From Pyropia yezoensis (lineage: Eukaryota > Rhodophyta > Bangiophyceae > Bangiales > Bangiaceae), in NCBI GenBank assembly GCA_009829735.1, contig CM020618.1, positions 30,046,894 to 30,110,893 of the forward strand: a stretch of 64,000 bases of DNA, given 5' to 3'. Made by a program: the position numbers and the translations under genes. The notes under the pieces are model-generated. The model saw nothing but the letters and a program-made list of their open reading frames with translations. It ran no database searches and was not told the DNA's origin. Shown here in pieces: positions 10,754-22,691 of this stretch (positions are counted from its first letter, which is position 1; every line of letters begins with the position of its first letter).

Positions 10754-12238
10754 CTACGAGAAGGCCGCCGCCGGGGCGGCCCCCCCGCCGCCGCCGCCGC
10801 CACCCCCTCCACCGCTGCCGCCGCCGCCGCCGCTGCCGCGGTGCCCGCCTCCGCCGCCACCGCCGCCTCCGCCGCTCTCCCTGCGCGCGCCGCCACCGCC
10901 CCCGCCGCCGCCACCACCGCCAGATCCGCCGTGAGCGTTGCCGCCGCTGCCTCCGCCGCCGCTAGTGCGACCGTGGGCGCTGGGCGGCGTCGCGCTCGCA
11001 CCATTGTTTGCGTGGCCGAGGCGGGATTGGGCACGAGCCTGCCGGTTGGGTCGGCGGCGTGCGCTGGCAGACAGTGTGCCTGGGGTGGCCGGTGTGGTCG
11101 CGCGCCCTGGCCGCACCCGGGACTGCACGCGTTCCGCCTGTTCCCGAGAGATTGCAATCGTGCGGTAAGCGAGGACGGAAGAGTCGAAGAACGAGGTGGT
11201 GGGCCGGTAGATGGAGTCACGGTCGTCGGGCGCCAGTAGCAGGTCTTGGAGGTTGGCAGCGAGGGTCGGGCTGGAGGCCCGCTCGGACAGAACAGTGTAG
11301 CGGGTGACGAGGATGAGAAACAGCTGGTGCAACGCGGAGCGGGTGTAGATGACCTCGTTCAACGGCTCGCGCGCCGTCAGCTGGCCGTTCAAGCGGTCCA
11401 CTTCGGCCTGCATCAGCCGGTTGTGAATCGTTTGCACCCAGGCGCACGCGTTGCAGATCGTCCGCGCGTCCTCGACAACGGGCGCCGCTGCGGATCCAAA
11501 CGCCTCGGACCACCGGGAGTCGTTGTGCACGCGGAAGGGGCGGGGGAAGCGGTCCCCGTACTCGTCCGGCCGCAACGGCGGCAGGACAAATCCCCAGATC
11601 GGGGTGCGGTGGGCGAGGGCCCGCCGCTCGCCCGAGCGCGCAAAATAGGCAGGAGAGGATCGAGGGAGACGGGGGGTGGCACCGCCGCCAGAGTCAATCG
11701 CCGACGGCTCGTCGTTAGCCAGCTCGTCGGGCAGCGGGATTTCGTCCTCGCCGTCGTCGGACTCGTCGTCCTCGTCGTCGTCCTCGTCGTCGAGGGCGAC
11801 CCGCCGGGCACCGCGCGGGGGGTTGCGTCGCGGAGGGCGTCCACCGCCGTCGCCGCCGTCGCCGGGTGCGCCAGGGGGTTGGGGCGGAGGAGGGGGCGGG
11901 GGAGGGGGAGGAGGGGGGGTACCCCCGCCGCCGCCTGCGCCCGTGCCGCCAGCAGCCCTGCCAGCACCGCCGCTGCCAGTAGCAGCAGGCCGCACCTCTT
12001 CCTCCGGGTCCTGATCTCTTGTGCACCGAGCCACGCCCGGAAGGACCCCGCCGGCGACCTGCAGCTGCCCTGACACTAGGACACAGGCGAACACGGGGAC
12101 CCACAGAGCACAGGCAACTCGCACCGCGAAAGGGCCAAGCTTACCGGTACCCACAAGGGGTCGGCGCGGGGCGCGGGCAGAGCCCGTACACCACGGCCCC
12201 CCCTTGAAGGAGGGCAACGATGACGCAAGCGTCAACAT
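10754..12238 (-). CDS. Gag-like protein of the YR retrotransposon
   Basis: The frame is open up to 12343, but the first ATG is at 12238, about 75 bases inside repeat A1, which suits a retroelement start. The N-terminal part is a Pro-rich, acidic, low-complexity linker. The middle holds the only globular region, running from IWGFVLPPLRPDEYGDRF through TICNACAWVQTIHNRLMQAEVDRLNGQL to YRTIAISREQAERVQSRVRPG. The C-terminus is Arg/Gly-rich (long Gly runs with Arg and His), as in many nucleic-acid-binding Gag tails. No CCHC knuckle was seen. Assignment rests on position and composition, since Gag proteins of this superfamily diverge fast. It would package element RNA. Confidence 0.6.
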   Translation of the reverse strand: MLTLASSLPSFKGGPWCTGSARAPRRPLVGTGKLGPFAVRVACALWVPVFACVLVSGQLQVAGGVLPGVARCTRDQDPEEEVRPAATGSGGAGRAAGGTGAGGGGGTPPPPPPPPPPPPQPPGAPGDGGDGGGRPPRRNPPRGARRVALDDEDDDEDDESDDGEDEIPLPDELANDEPSAIDSGGGATPRLPRSSPAYFARSGERRALAHRTPIWGFVLPPLRPDEYGDRFPRPFRVHNDSRWSEAFGSAAAPVVEDARTICNACAWVQTIHNRLMQAEVDRLNGQLTAREPLNEVIYTRSALHQLFLILVTRYTVLSERASSPTLAANLQDLLLAPDDRDSIYRPTTSFFDSSVLAYRTIAISREQAERVQSRVRPGRATTPATPGTLSASARRRPNRQARAQSRLGHANNGASATPPSAHGRTSGGGGSGGNAHGGSGGGGGGGGGGGARRESGGGGGGGGGGHRGSGGGGGSGGGGGGGGGGGAAPAAAFS

Positions 12239-12312
12239 AGGGCCGCAACCCAGGTAACCGCCAGTCCACAGGCCCGCGGGCCTTCGACGTCGTCTGAGCG
12301 CACGGCTAGGCC

Positions 12313-12564
12313 GGGAGCGGAAGACGATGGACGTGGCGGCCAAAGCAGCCTAGGAGGAGCAGTGTGCGGCGGGTCGTGGTAAAGGGGAGCGGCGCGCTAC
12401 CGCCCCGCAGCCCGCACGCCGTCCGCCAACGTCGCTCCCCGGTCGGCCGGACGAGCATCCGGTCAGCGCCCCCCCCCTGGACACGACTGTGCCCAGCCCG
12501 CGCGCCGCCACGACCAGAGAAGTCCAATAGGAGTTACACGGAGAAAGGCGGCAATAACACAGCA
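12313..12564 (-). repeat. A1 copy of split direct repeat (252 bp)
   Basis: By eye this matches 7338-7589 at all but about five positions, including an identical run of nine C. It forms the 5' end of the YR retrotransposon in element orientation. Confidence 0.9.
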
Positions 12565-15500
12565 CTATGGTCCTCGATATAAGGGACTCTCGTTAACCAG
12601 ATCTCGGTATGATGGCCATATGAGGCATACGTGTCAGGGATATACCGCACACCTACCGGGATCTGCACCTCCTGAAAGTCTTTAATGGAAGAGTCGGATC
12701 CGTGCTAAGGGGGTCGGATTCATAGTAAGGGGGTCGGATCCGTACTCAGGAAGAAGGGCCAATCAGCTACCACAGAGGGCGCCGATTACGGCCGGCGCGA
12801 TCGCGCTCGAGCGCAAGAGAATGCCCCCGTCATAGAGGGCGTGCGCCGTGCCCGAAACGGGGCCGTGCCTCAAAAGAAGGCCGTCGCGGCCATAACGTGC
12901 GTTCCGGGTAGTTGATAAAAAAGTTGTTCAATGTTCAGCATATGGATCATTATGATCTGTACGCTGACCATCGGTCCCACCGTAGCCAGGCGGGCCTAAA
13001 CGTACGGGAAGACCGTAGCCAGGCGGGCCGAAAGGACCTTCAGGAAGGCCGAAGGGACTTTCAGGAAGATGTATCCGTCTGGCGGGTAACTTTTGCCACG
13101 GCGGGTAAACCTGACCAGCCAGAGAATCATGAGGCTCACAGTGTTTTCATGGGAACCCCCCGTGCACCCCCCTGCTCGAAGTCTCTGTTTAATCATGTCA
13201 TTGCCTTTATCAAAGCAGGAAAAAATTACACTCATGAACTGCGTGACATGGGCGTTTTCATCTCGAGAAGGGCTATTCTTGTGCTCTTCCAGGAAAAAGA
13301 AGTAACAAGGCGGCACTCAGGTACGTCCCTCTATGAGACGCTCGTACCGACACGGGAAGGACCCAATTCCAAGTGGACCGTAACAAATACAGTTAGATTC
13401 TGACCTGGAAACGCACTGTCGGCGGGGACACCACAGCTATGCGGCACACGCGGTGGCGAGAACAGCTGCTATCGCCTCCCGAAGAAATTCTTGAGCGATT
13501 TTCTGAGCAGCGGCTCGCCCCAGTGCGCTATTCACAACTTCGTACATCGCCCCCTTCTTCTCGCCAGAAGAGCGGGCACGGGACCTCGTCAAAAGCCTTT
13601 TCAATACATACAGCCGTTCTCTGGAAAAAATGTGCACTCAGCAAGACGCCAACAAGCGCCCTCAACAAGAGCCAAAGTAGGAAAGGACCGCCACAGGTTC
13701 CAAGTCCATGAAAATATGGGAACAAGTTTTTCTTTCGATCGGCTTTTCGACGGTCTGGCACACTGGTGAGCGCCGGAGAGGCACCTCGTTGGTTAATCCA
13801 CGCTTAGCTGGGGAAGTATCTGCACGTGAGATCGGGAGCATCAGACAAGGAGTCAGACGGGAGCGCGCCACAGCTGTCTCAACAAACTGACTCAGTATGA
13901 CATGTCGCACTGAGGAGAAAACACTCAGCCCGAGGATTACCCGACTTCGCGTTGATACGAACATCTGCACGATTACGAACCCGGAATCTTCGCCGGCACT
14001 TTATCCAGGCGTGGTTCGCGGATAATCAGGCATTTGACTACTTTTGACGCCAGCTGCCAGGAAACCAAAGCCACCCACGAGGCCGCCTCTCGCGCGTGCA
14101 AGCGCGTGATCGAGAGCACGGGATTCTGGGTGATATGTGTATAGGAGGTATTACTGTGGCAGCTGGCATGCCGCAATAGGACGAGGTCCTTGGGCAGGTG
14201 GCCGGCAGCCCGCGAGAGGCCGCCAACAGCCGCCACGGCACCCGCGGCCGGCAGCCGGCGGCGCCGTCGCGGGCTGGCTGCAGCGGCTGCGACGGCCACC
14301 ATTTCGAGCGTGGGGCGGTGCCACCCGGACCGGCGTGCTTGCTGGCTGGTGGACGGACGCAGACACCGGAACGCCGCAAGTGCAAAGCAGGACCGACGTA
14401 TTTGGGTGCGGCGGCGCGGCGTTCAATTTTCGGAAAGCCGTGACCCCCCCTTCTGCGGTGCAGGCGCGGCCGTCGGCCCCCGGCTGGTGCAGGGGGGGTT
14501 GCCGTCGCCCCTACGAGCACCGTCGCCGAAGGGGCCACTGCTGCCACGGCGGGAGAGCACGGGAAGCTTTCAGGTCCCTTAGACTCCCCCACCAGACGGC
14601 AGCCAGACCCTCCTGTCGTCTTCGGCCGCGGTGTCGGCGGGCGCGACCAACCCCGCCTCCGCCGTCGCCGCTGTGAAGGACCAGCGGCACTAGCGCCGCG
14701 TCAGCCACCGCCGCAGCCGCCACGGTCAGTACTCACGGGCAACAAATGAGCCCTCCCACACGCACCACCACCAAGCATCAGCCCTGTACGACAGGGTCGG
14801 AAGCGATTGCGGCGTTGCGTCGTCATCGCTAGTGGTGCCGGCGGTTGCGAACAACGCCGCCGCCGCCGCCGCCCCCGCCGTAGTGGGGGCCACCACCACT
14901 AGCGCCGCCGCCGCCGCCGCCGCCGCCGCCTCGAGTTTTGCGCACGGGCGACAGTTGAGCACCTCTTCTGCAGCCCTCTTCATCAAAAGCCTCATCTAGT
15001 AGCGTCGGCAGTGGTGGCAGCGGGTGGGATCAAAAAGTCGCCGTCGTCAGGGTGAGCTCCAGCGCCGCCATCGCCGCCGCCGCCTCCGCCACGGTGGTTG
15101 GCGTCAGGCGAGACCTGCTCCATGCCTAGTCGCCTCCCCCCAGCGGCAGCTTCGCCTCTCATTATCGGCAGCGACGGTGGAGGCGGCGGAGGTGGCCGAG
15201 GCCGCCGCTGCCGTCGCCACGGTGGTGGTCACCATCACGAGCGCCGCCTTGGGCGCCCGCGGTGTGGGCGGGTGCGACCAACACTCCGCCGCTGTCGTCA
15301 TGGAGAGGGCCAGCACCACTGGCGCTGCCACAATCGCGGTTGAGTCGACGGATTGGAAGCTGGGGCCGAGATCGTGTCCTCGCTCTGGCACGTAGAGGAC
15401 TGCTGACCACTCGTGCCAAGGGGGTCCCGACGTGGGCCGTCGAGCGGGGGGGACTTGGAAGCTCATGCCACGTGACGGCGGGCCTCGTTCAGGCCAACGG

Positions 15501-17099
15501 GCTCTTATTGGCTCCTCTCTTCGCGGTATCACGACGACGTGAGATACGAAGCCGCAGCATGCAAGGCCCCGGGGCGTCACGAACCGAGCGACTTCTCAAG
15601 GTTTTATTCATTGACGCGAATCCTGGCCGTCCCAGCGCGTTATTTACAGTTTCTGCGAATAGCACACTGTATCTGGGAAAGTCGCAAGATGGCACGTCTT
15701 GCAGACGGCCATGGGAAGGCTCCGTCCGCCGTGCTTCACCGCACGAGATGAGCACCCACTTTTTTCAAAGGACTGCAGGGCGTGGCCCCCAAATTGGATA
15801 CGTGCTGTCTCTGCCTGACTTCGAGAACACAATAAGATGAGCCCAGTGCCATGTGTGTCAAGTTGACAAGACTCACTGCGTAATTAGCGTGCCACCTTGT
15901 GTCATGTGCGCTGAAACTCACCTTGAGAGAGATCATGTCAGTCACACGGGACGTGACTCCTAAGAAGTTATGAGTTTGTCGAATTGAGTGTTTCATCGTC
16001 CAGGTCACTCACTTTCAAGCATTTAAAGTATGTATGGTGATACCTTCAATTGACAGATGGGAGTCGTAGGTCATGCGGGATGCGTCATCTTCTCATCTCC
16101 GAGTTTCTGGGATCATTTCGAGAGTTGGAGGCGTGAGATTCTGTTTTCGTCCCACATTTGATTGATTTCATTCGTCTCAAGTAGTCCTCGCGGAAGAGCA
16201 CTGGACCGTCTCGAATCTTGTCTCATGCACGGCTCTGGCACGAGTTACCACTAACAGTAACGAAAACTATCCCGAGGCCGCGCCGTCAGCTGTGGCGGGG
16301 CTTCCCGTGCGGGGTCACTCCCGTTCCTCCAGAAAGGAATAGACTCCTGTCCAGTGCTGCCTGCAGGCCTCCGCTGCCCACCGCAGTGCATCGAGGGAGG
16401 CGGTTTCCTGACTAAGGGCACGTCTTGACGGCATCTGGAGCGTGACCGTGCATGCATAAAGCACGGGCTGTAATTCCGTGCGCGCAGGCAGTCAGTTACG
16501 CTTCGTCTTCACGACTAGACAAAATGCACGAGCAAACGTTGGTGACTAGGGGATACGACGGCATGGAGTGGGCTACCCTTTTGTACACCGCGATTGCGCG
16601 GGAGGGGCCTGGAGGCTCGGAGAGCCCCAAAGAGGTCCTCTCGTGTGCCCTTGCGGATCTTCTTTTGCGTCGACGGCGTGTATTGTTGTGGTCAGAAAAA
16701 CATGGTGAATTTCCAACCACAAACAAGACATGAAAGCATGTACAGTACGGCCCCGGAGAAAGGCGACCTCGAAGAAGGACCTCGGGAACTTCTGCGAGTC
16801 ATGTAGCCCCTCTGTGTTCCTTATGATTCTTGTTTGGGGTACGCCACTGGACAAGAAATCGGGCGAGTATTTGACATGGGATTATGTTATTTACCGGTTT
16901 CTACTCTGTGTGGAAAAAACTAGCCTCCACGGCTCGGTGGCCATCAGCCAATGGGCGACGAGAGATCTTGTCTCGCTACCGGAAGCCTCCAACCAGGTTA
17001 AGAGCCACCGACTGCGGCGGCGGTAGGACCGCGCACCGGCACAGGCCCCAGCACCATCCATCTCCACCAGGTGCCCGCGTGCCACCCCCACTTTCCACC
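12565..17099. other. Intergenic, lower GC, decayed repeats
   Basis: I see no convincing gene. 12970-13080 holds short duplicated pieces such as GTAGCCAGGCGGGCC. Segments near 14625-14700 and 15255-15335 resemble each other (CGCGGTGT followed by GGCGGG and a GACCAAC block), so an old duplicated GC-rich repeat is present. 15850-16500 is AT-richer than the window average and holds no long frame of note. Confidence 0.5.
12692..12751 (+). repeat. Three tandem 20-bp units
   Basis: The unit is close to GGTCGGATCCGTACTAAGGG, three times head to tail with a few changes per copy. Confidence 0.8.
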
Positions 17100-18626
17100 A
17101 TGAGCGCTGCTGGACGGGCTACCCCCGCCATAGCGCGGGTCGCGCCCGGAGGTGCTACCCGATCGATTGTGCGGCGCCCGGCGCTCGCTCTGCAGCAGCG
17201 CCTTCTGATCATCACCCAAGTGGCGGACGGCATCCCCCAAAAATATCCTCGCGACGCGGTACGGGGTCTCGCGACGTGCCATCAGCCGCATCCACTCCTG
17301 CCGGGAGCAGACGTGGCGCGCCGCCGACGCTGGCGTGCCTTACAGCAGCCTGTGTGCCCACCCCGCCCACTTCCCCCTCGTTGACGAGGCGCTTCTCGCT
17401 TAGTTTTTGAGACTGCGGAGCGCGGGGTTGCCTGTCTCTCGCCTGGCCCTGCAAGTCAAGGCCGTGGCTCTGGCGGGGGTGCACTACCCAGGGGCGCCCT
17501 TCCGGGCCTCTAACGGGTACATCCAGCGCTGGCGGACGCGCAGCGGGGTGCGCAGCATCCGCCTGCACGGAGCTGGTGGAGCTGTCAACGTCGAGACGGC
17601 GGAGATGCAGATGAAAGAGCTCCGGGACAAGCTCATTGGCGTGGACCCGGATTTGCTGCTCAACATGGACGAGGCCGCCCTGTACTACCAGCTTGCCCCC
17701 ACCAACTCGTACGTGTTGGCACGCCATGCACGGGAGACGAGGGGCACGGCGCTGCAGCACGCCAAGGCACGCCTGACGGTAAGCTTTTGCGTGAACGCCA
17801 CCGGCACGTTCAAGTTCCTGGCCGTCATTGGCAAAGCGGCCAAGCCAGTTTGCTTCCGCAACTGCCCCGGGAACCTGCCAGTCAAGAACTACAGCCAGCG
17901 CAATGGGTGGATGGACCAGGAGGTTTACCGGAAATGGCGCAAGGACTTATGTGCACTTTTTCGAAATTTCTCGTCGAGGGACGCTGTGCTCCTGGTGGAC
18001 AACGCTAGCGGTCACGACCTGTCTGACGCCCTGCCTGGGCTCGCAGTCGAGCCCCTCCCCCCCAACACGACGTCGAAGCACCAACCCTGCGACCAGGGCA
18101 TCATCAACGCGTCCACGTCCGTGTACAAGCGCGGGCTGATGGGGAAGATGTTGAAGGCCTTCGAGGAGCGGCTGGACGAGACGCCCGACCAGTCGGCTGC
18201 GCGAGGAGCCCGGGAGGCGGCGGCAAAGCCTGGGTTGATGGGGCTGGCGGACGGGCGAAGCGCCAACGTGCTCGACGCCATGGAGCTGATCAAGGAGTCG
18301 TTTGATCAGGTCACGCCTGACAGCATTGGGCGGTGCTGGCTGCGGGCCAAGTGCCTGCCCGAGGATGTGGTGACGTCCCTCACCGCGCGCCTCGAGACCG
18401 GCGACGGCGTTGTGGAGCAGCCGGCCGACGAGCACGCCCGAGCCATTGTGGACATGCTGCGAACTACGCGTAGCCTGGGCGTGGGTCATAGTGTGGAGGG
18501 TGTGGTGAATGGCGGGCCTCCCTTTATGGATCTGCTTGTGTCGGGGAGCAGCCCGGACGCGCTTCCTGCCGTTTAGCAGTGGCTGATGGAGGAAGAGGGC
18601 CTGCCTGCTGCTTCAGAGATTGAGTA
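17100..18626 (+). pseudogene. pogo/CENP-B-like (Tc1/mariner superfamily) transposase, broken
   Basis: The ATG at 17100 opens an N-terminal region whose helix-turn-helix (ILATRYGVSRRAISRIH) appears only after a one-base frame change near 17240. The frame then runs through TAG at 17401 into the catalytic core: NMDEAALYYQLAP (first Asp), AVLLVDNASGHDL (second Asp) and LPPNTTSKHQPCDQGIINA (third Asp). It meets another TAG at 18574, but the same frame continues sensibly for 16 more codons to TAG at 18624. Both internal TAGs would be CAG (Gln) with one base changed. The protein would bind element ends and cut and paste them. As it stands it is disabled by at least one frameshift and two stops. Terminal inverted repeats were not identified. 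Confidence 0.8.
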
Positions 18627-20794
18627 GTGAACAACCTATCTGGGACTCGGTGGTCCCCGCACATGCCAGTCGGAGAGAAAAACAGTGGGAAAACTCGCAT
18701 TGGCAAGGCCGCACAAAGCGCGACACGCTCGGAAACACCTGCAGCAAATATTGCAGTGCTGTCCAAGCGCTTGTCCCTGCCTGACGAGCAACAGGAGCAA
18801 TCAAAATCGCAGAGATGCAGAAACGGTCTTGCTAAAGATGCAGTGGATACAAACACAAGCGGCATGACCGATAGCATACAAGATGCCGCACATTCCAATG
18901 AGCAGTGGATCATTCCTGTGGTGCGACGCAAAAAACGCCATCGGAAAGCACACAGCATCCAAACAGACACGATGGTAAAGAGAGATCGCCACAATCAACA
19001 TCACGAAAGCCCATCATGGTCAAGCATGAGTGAAAGAGCATCATCGACAGTCCGTGTGCCGACAGTTGCCGGTGGGGACAGTCACAGGCGTCATGGACAC
19101 ACAGACCCTCACCCACTCGCAAAAATCGCCCCCTCCCTCCCCCCCTCCTTCCCCACGCTCAGCCGAGTCCGCAGTCCCCACCCCTCCGTAAACACACGCA
19201 GTACGTAACAGTCGATAATTTCACAGGCCCACCACCACATGCCATACCTCACCTCCGCTCAGACCCTCCGCCACCAAATTCTCCCTGTGCCCCCCCCGAC
19301 CCCCGTGGCCCTCCCGCACACTCGAAGGACGACGGACGGCGCACGTGCGTGGCTTGGTCTATGGCGTGCACCTTGTACACTGGGACGGGCCCTGTACAGA
19401 AAGAAGAACGGAACGCGCATACACACCAGTCCAGACAGCATCACCAGGAGGATGTGGCAGAGAAATAGGGTGGAGCGGCCAACGCACAGATCTTGATGCC
19501 ACAAGAGCAAACCGTTGGTCAGGACATGCACACACAATGAGTAAAACAGCGCACCACGTGCATGTGCAGACAAAACAGCTAAACATCGCACACACAGCGG
19601 ACAAAAAACCGTAGCGGCTCGGTCCGGGGGGGTTGACAGCATGCGCCCAAAAAAAAGAAACGAGGGAAACAGCACGGACGCCGGCGCACAGCAGCACGAG
19701 AAAGTCACGTGGTCGCAACACGTACATACAGCCGAGGAGCGTCGGCGCAAGGCAACAAGCGGCGGCCGGGGTGGTGCGGCCGGGTGGGGACGCGGGTCGT
19801 GCGGCAGGCCGGGGACCCGCGTAGTGCGGCGGGGCGGGGGCCGGGATCGTGTGGCGGGGGGTGGGGACCAGGATCGTGGGACGGGGTGGGGACCGCGATC
19901 GCGCGGCAGGGTGGGGGTCGCAGCACCAGGGGGTGTAGGGGTGGTGCCGGGTGTGCGCGCATCGCGCGCGCAGCGCTCGAACGACACGTGATTGATGCCA
20001 GCGGCGACTCTGCGGTCGACCCAGAAAAATATAGAATTTTTTGACGCCACCGCGAGGTGAGACGACAGATTCCCGATGTCTCGTGCGAAAGGGCTTTGAT
20101 TTGAGTTATGAACCGTGTCCTAGGAAGGGGACTACCTTCTTGTCCCACCCCAGGATATGTGCGGGGCCGTACTGTACCTCGCCTTAATTGAATGTGTCTG
20201 AGTAAGTTCGTTTGCCCCAGACGCCTGGCTCATCGAGTGCGCGGAGCATGTTTCCACTTCTAACCGATAGGAAAGCTAGCGAGGCACGATCGTTGTGGAC
20301 TGCAACTCGATCGCTGGCGGATCTGGCTGCTGCAGAGTGCGTGGAAGGGGGGGGATGCGGTGTGCCAGGTGACGAGAGGCCGCTGGGTCGACCGCGTCAG
20401 GCGGGCAACCCCTGAAACCCGCCTTCAGGAGGCCACTCCACTGTCCGCTGCTGCCAGGTCGCTCGTGTGAAGGGCAGGGTGCCAACGAGGGCCGATTTCG
20501 TGGGGCGGTCGGTTGCGAGCTGGCCTCCTGCTCGTCGAGCGGGGGACACGACGCGTTCTGAATGGCCGTGAGGCATACAGTTGGCTGGAGGAGGGGGAGG
20601 GACTGGGAGACGCCACTATAGAATGCGCGGCAGTTGATTTTTTTATTTGTCGTGCGGACCGGGTCGCGGGTGGGGTGCAGCAGACTATGATACGGTGGGG
20701 GCGGTGTGGGGCCTGTCGACGTGACCACCGTCCTCACAACCATCACCGTCGTCGCGACCGTCTCTTTCCCGCGCCACTTTTTTACTACCCACGC
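18627..20794. other. Intergenic between two dead transposases
   Basis: A 193-codon frame at 18627-19208 is rich in Ser, His, Arg and Thr without any domain, and I do not call it a gene. 19080-19640 is rich in CA-type simple sequence. A G-rich minisatellite follows. Confidence 0.5.
19779..19935 (+). repeat. G-rich minisatellite, units of about 26-30 bp
   Basis: Five to six degenerate copies of a unit like GTGGGGACCGCGATCGTG followed by CGGCAGGG lie in tandem. Confidence 0.65.
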
Positions 20795-22201
20795 ATGATG
20801 GCCGAGCACGACCCGCTGGCCCTGGACGTTGAGGGTGTGCTGATAGACTCGGAGGACATGGACGTGGAAGAAGCTGTTGCAGCATATATGACTGTTCTGC
20901 CCCACTGGCGGGTACGCAAGCGTGGTGTCCTAATTGGCGGCATCCGTCTCTTTTGTGAGCGTGTCGTGGCGCGTCGGCCTAATAAGATTCCGAGCTTTGG
21001 GAGGGGGTTGCGTGGGAGTCTGATCGATTCCTTTGGGGTGTTTTGAAACCCGCTGGTGTACGACGAGGAAGACTTTGAGCGACGCTTTCGGGTGCCGCGG
21101 AGTGTGTTTGTGCGTGTATGCCAGACTGAGAAGAACCAGCCTGGGTTAATACAGACTATAAATGCTACTGGCCGACCGTCCGCGCACCCGCTGCATAAGC
21201 TGGTCGCCGCTTTTAGGGTGCTTGCTTACGGGGAGTCAACTGATCGTCCGGACGAATATATCCGCATTTCTCGCTCGACGGTGGACAATGCTGTGCATTC
21301 CCTGGTGTATTACATATTGGATTTTTTGCGCCAAAGTATCGGCGGCAGTTGATCGCGGAGAAGCTGACGATCTTGCCAAAGCAGAGCGCAAAGCGGGGCG
21401 TACCAGGATGGATTGGGTCGCTTGACTGCTCGCATTGGGAGTGGCTGTTGTGCCCGAAGGGCATGCAGGGGTCCTTTCAGAACCCCAAGGGGCGCTGATC
21501 GATTTTCATGGAGACCGTTTTCGATGAGGACCTGTACGTCGGGCATCTTTTAGTGGATTGCGCCGGCAGCATAAACGACAGCAACGGTGTGCAGCAGGCA
21601 CCGCTGTTCCACGACATCACGGTCGGTTCGTGGCCGACACGGGACCGGACTTTTAACGCCACTGGAGTCACTCGCACGCTGCTGTACTACCTCACTGTCA
21701 AGATCTATCCCAACTATGCCTTTTTTTGTGCACGCGTATGCCAACCCAGACACGGAAAAGAAACGGATCTTCAACTGATTGCAGGAGGCGCTGAAGAAGG
21801 GTGTGGAAAGGCTGTATGCTGTTTTGACGGCACGCTGGCATATTGCCCTTTATCCTGCGCGCTATGCCACCGTCGCGCGGATCATTGTAGAACTTTCCCT
21901 CCTAATCCCATGACTCATACATCAGGAAAAACATCTGGGACCTCTCTTTACAGATCCTGCCCAACCACCTCCTGGCAACATGAACCAACTCCTTGTATTG
22001 TGGGGCATGACGCGGTGTATGTTCAAGACTCAAGATGAGTCAGCCGCTGTGTCACTGTGTCTGCCGGCCGCAAGACAGCAGCTATCGACAGCCCATCATG
22101 GCCTGTCGAAAGGCGCCACCGTCAGCGCCCATGACGAGCCACATCTCCCACAGCTGGCGGGTCCGTTAGACTGTCCTCGCTGCAGCATTGCAGGGATGTG
22201 A
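20795..22201 (+). pseudogene. PIF/Harbinger-type transposase, broken
   Basis: From the double ATG at 20795 the frame reads to TGA at 21044 and continues in frame (VYDEEDFERRFRVPRSVF, then GESTDRPDEYIRISRSTV). A frameshift near 21330 leads into YRRQLIAEKLTILPKQ and the first catalytic block GSLDCSHWEWLLCPKGMQG. After TGA at 21496 comes METVFDEDLYVGHLLVDCAG, the second acidic block. Another frameshift near 21700 gives YANPDTEKKRIFN, TGA at 21776, LQEALKKGVERLYAVLTARW, and TGA at 21911. These blocks follow the usual order of Harbinger nucleases. All four TGA codons sit where Arg would be expected or is plausible, so CGA-to-TGA change explains each. It normally works with a Myb-like partner, which I did not find. 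Confidence 0.8.
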
Positions 22202-22484
22202 CTGGCTAGCCGGCTGGCACATTCGGTCGACTCGATCGAACCGTGCTTACACGCCTCTCGGACCTTCGACCCGTCTGGCGTCTGGGGCCGGCTGGGACGG
22301 CGCACTAGGCACTCCATGCCGGACCCCTTCGTTTGGGTGAAAACTGGGGCTGCACTCCTTTCGTGCGCACGTCCGCCTAAGCTTTGTTCTGAGAGCCATG
22401 TTTTGTTTTTGGGCCGTTTTGTGCGTACCGGCGGCGCGACGAGGAAACGCGTGCTTAGGGGCACCCCGGTTGCCCCGACGCGAG

Positions 22485-22490
22485 TATATA
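22485..22490 (+). promoter_or_regulatory. TATA box candidate
   Basis: GAGTATATAGTG lies about 205 bases before the ATG at 22692, in an otherwise GC-rich stretch. It could be the promoter of the DDE-exonuclease transposase. Position and sequence only. Confidence 0.4.
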
Positions 22491-22691
22491 GTGTGTGGGT
22501 GTCAGCACCACCGGGGGAGACCGGAGGGGCAACCACAGACGCAGCCCAAAGACGACCTTAACGCTTTGAACCCCACTCGATCAACACCGACGTCGCGCCG
22601 TCTTCCTGACCAGACCCACCACCGTCACCATCTCCTTCCTCTTCCCCGCACCTTGTCGCCCTACTCTCTGGCACGGGTCGCTGACACCATC

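Larger units (their letters stand above)
7152..12564 (-). mobile_element. Tyrosine-recombinase retrotransposon (DIRS superfamily, PAT/kangaroo-like), near intact
   Basis: All three reading frames lie on the minus strand in the order Gag (12238-10754), RT/RNase H/methylase-like (upstream of 10380 to 8599) and tyrosine recombinase (about 8700-7640). The ends are split direct repeats: A1 at 12564-12313, then after the coding region B1 (7621-7590), A2 (7589-7338), about 150 bases of other sequence, and B2 (7183-7152). B1 abuts A2. Split direct repeats are typical of PAT and Ngaro elements; a methylase-like domain after RNase H is typical of DIRS and PAT but not Ngaro, which points to PAT. A1 and A2 differ at about 5 of 252 bases, so insertion looks recent. 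Such elements integrate by recombinase through a circular intermediate and normally make no target-site duplication. Confidence 0.85.

Noticed and set aside
18627-19208. 193-codon plus-strand frame after the pogo transposase
   Set aside because: Ser/His/Arg/Thr-rich with no motif, continuing into simple CA-rich sequence; not supported as a gene.
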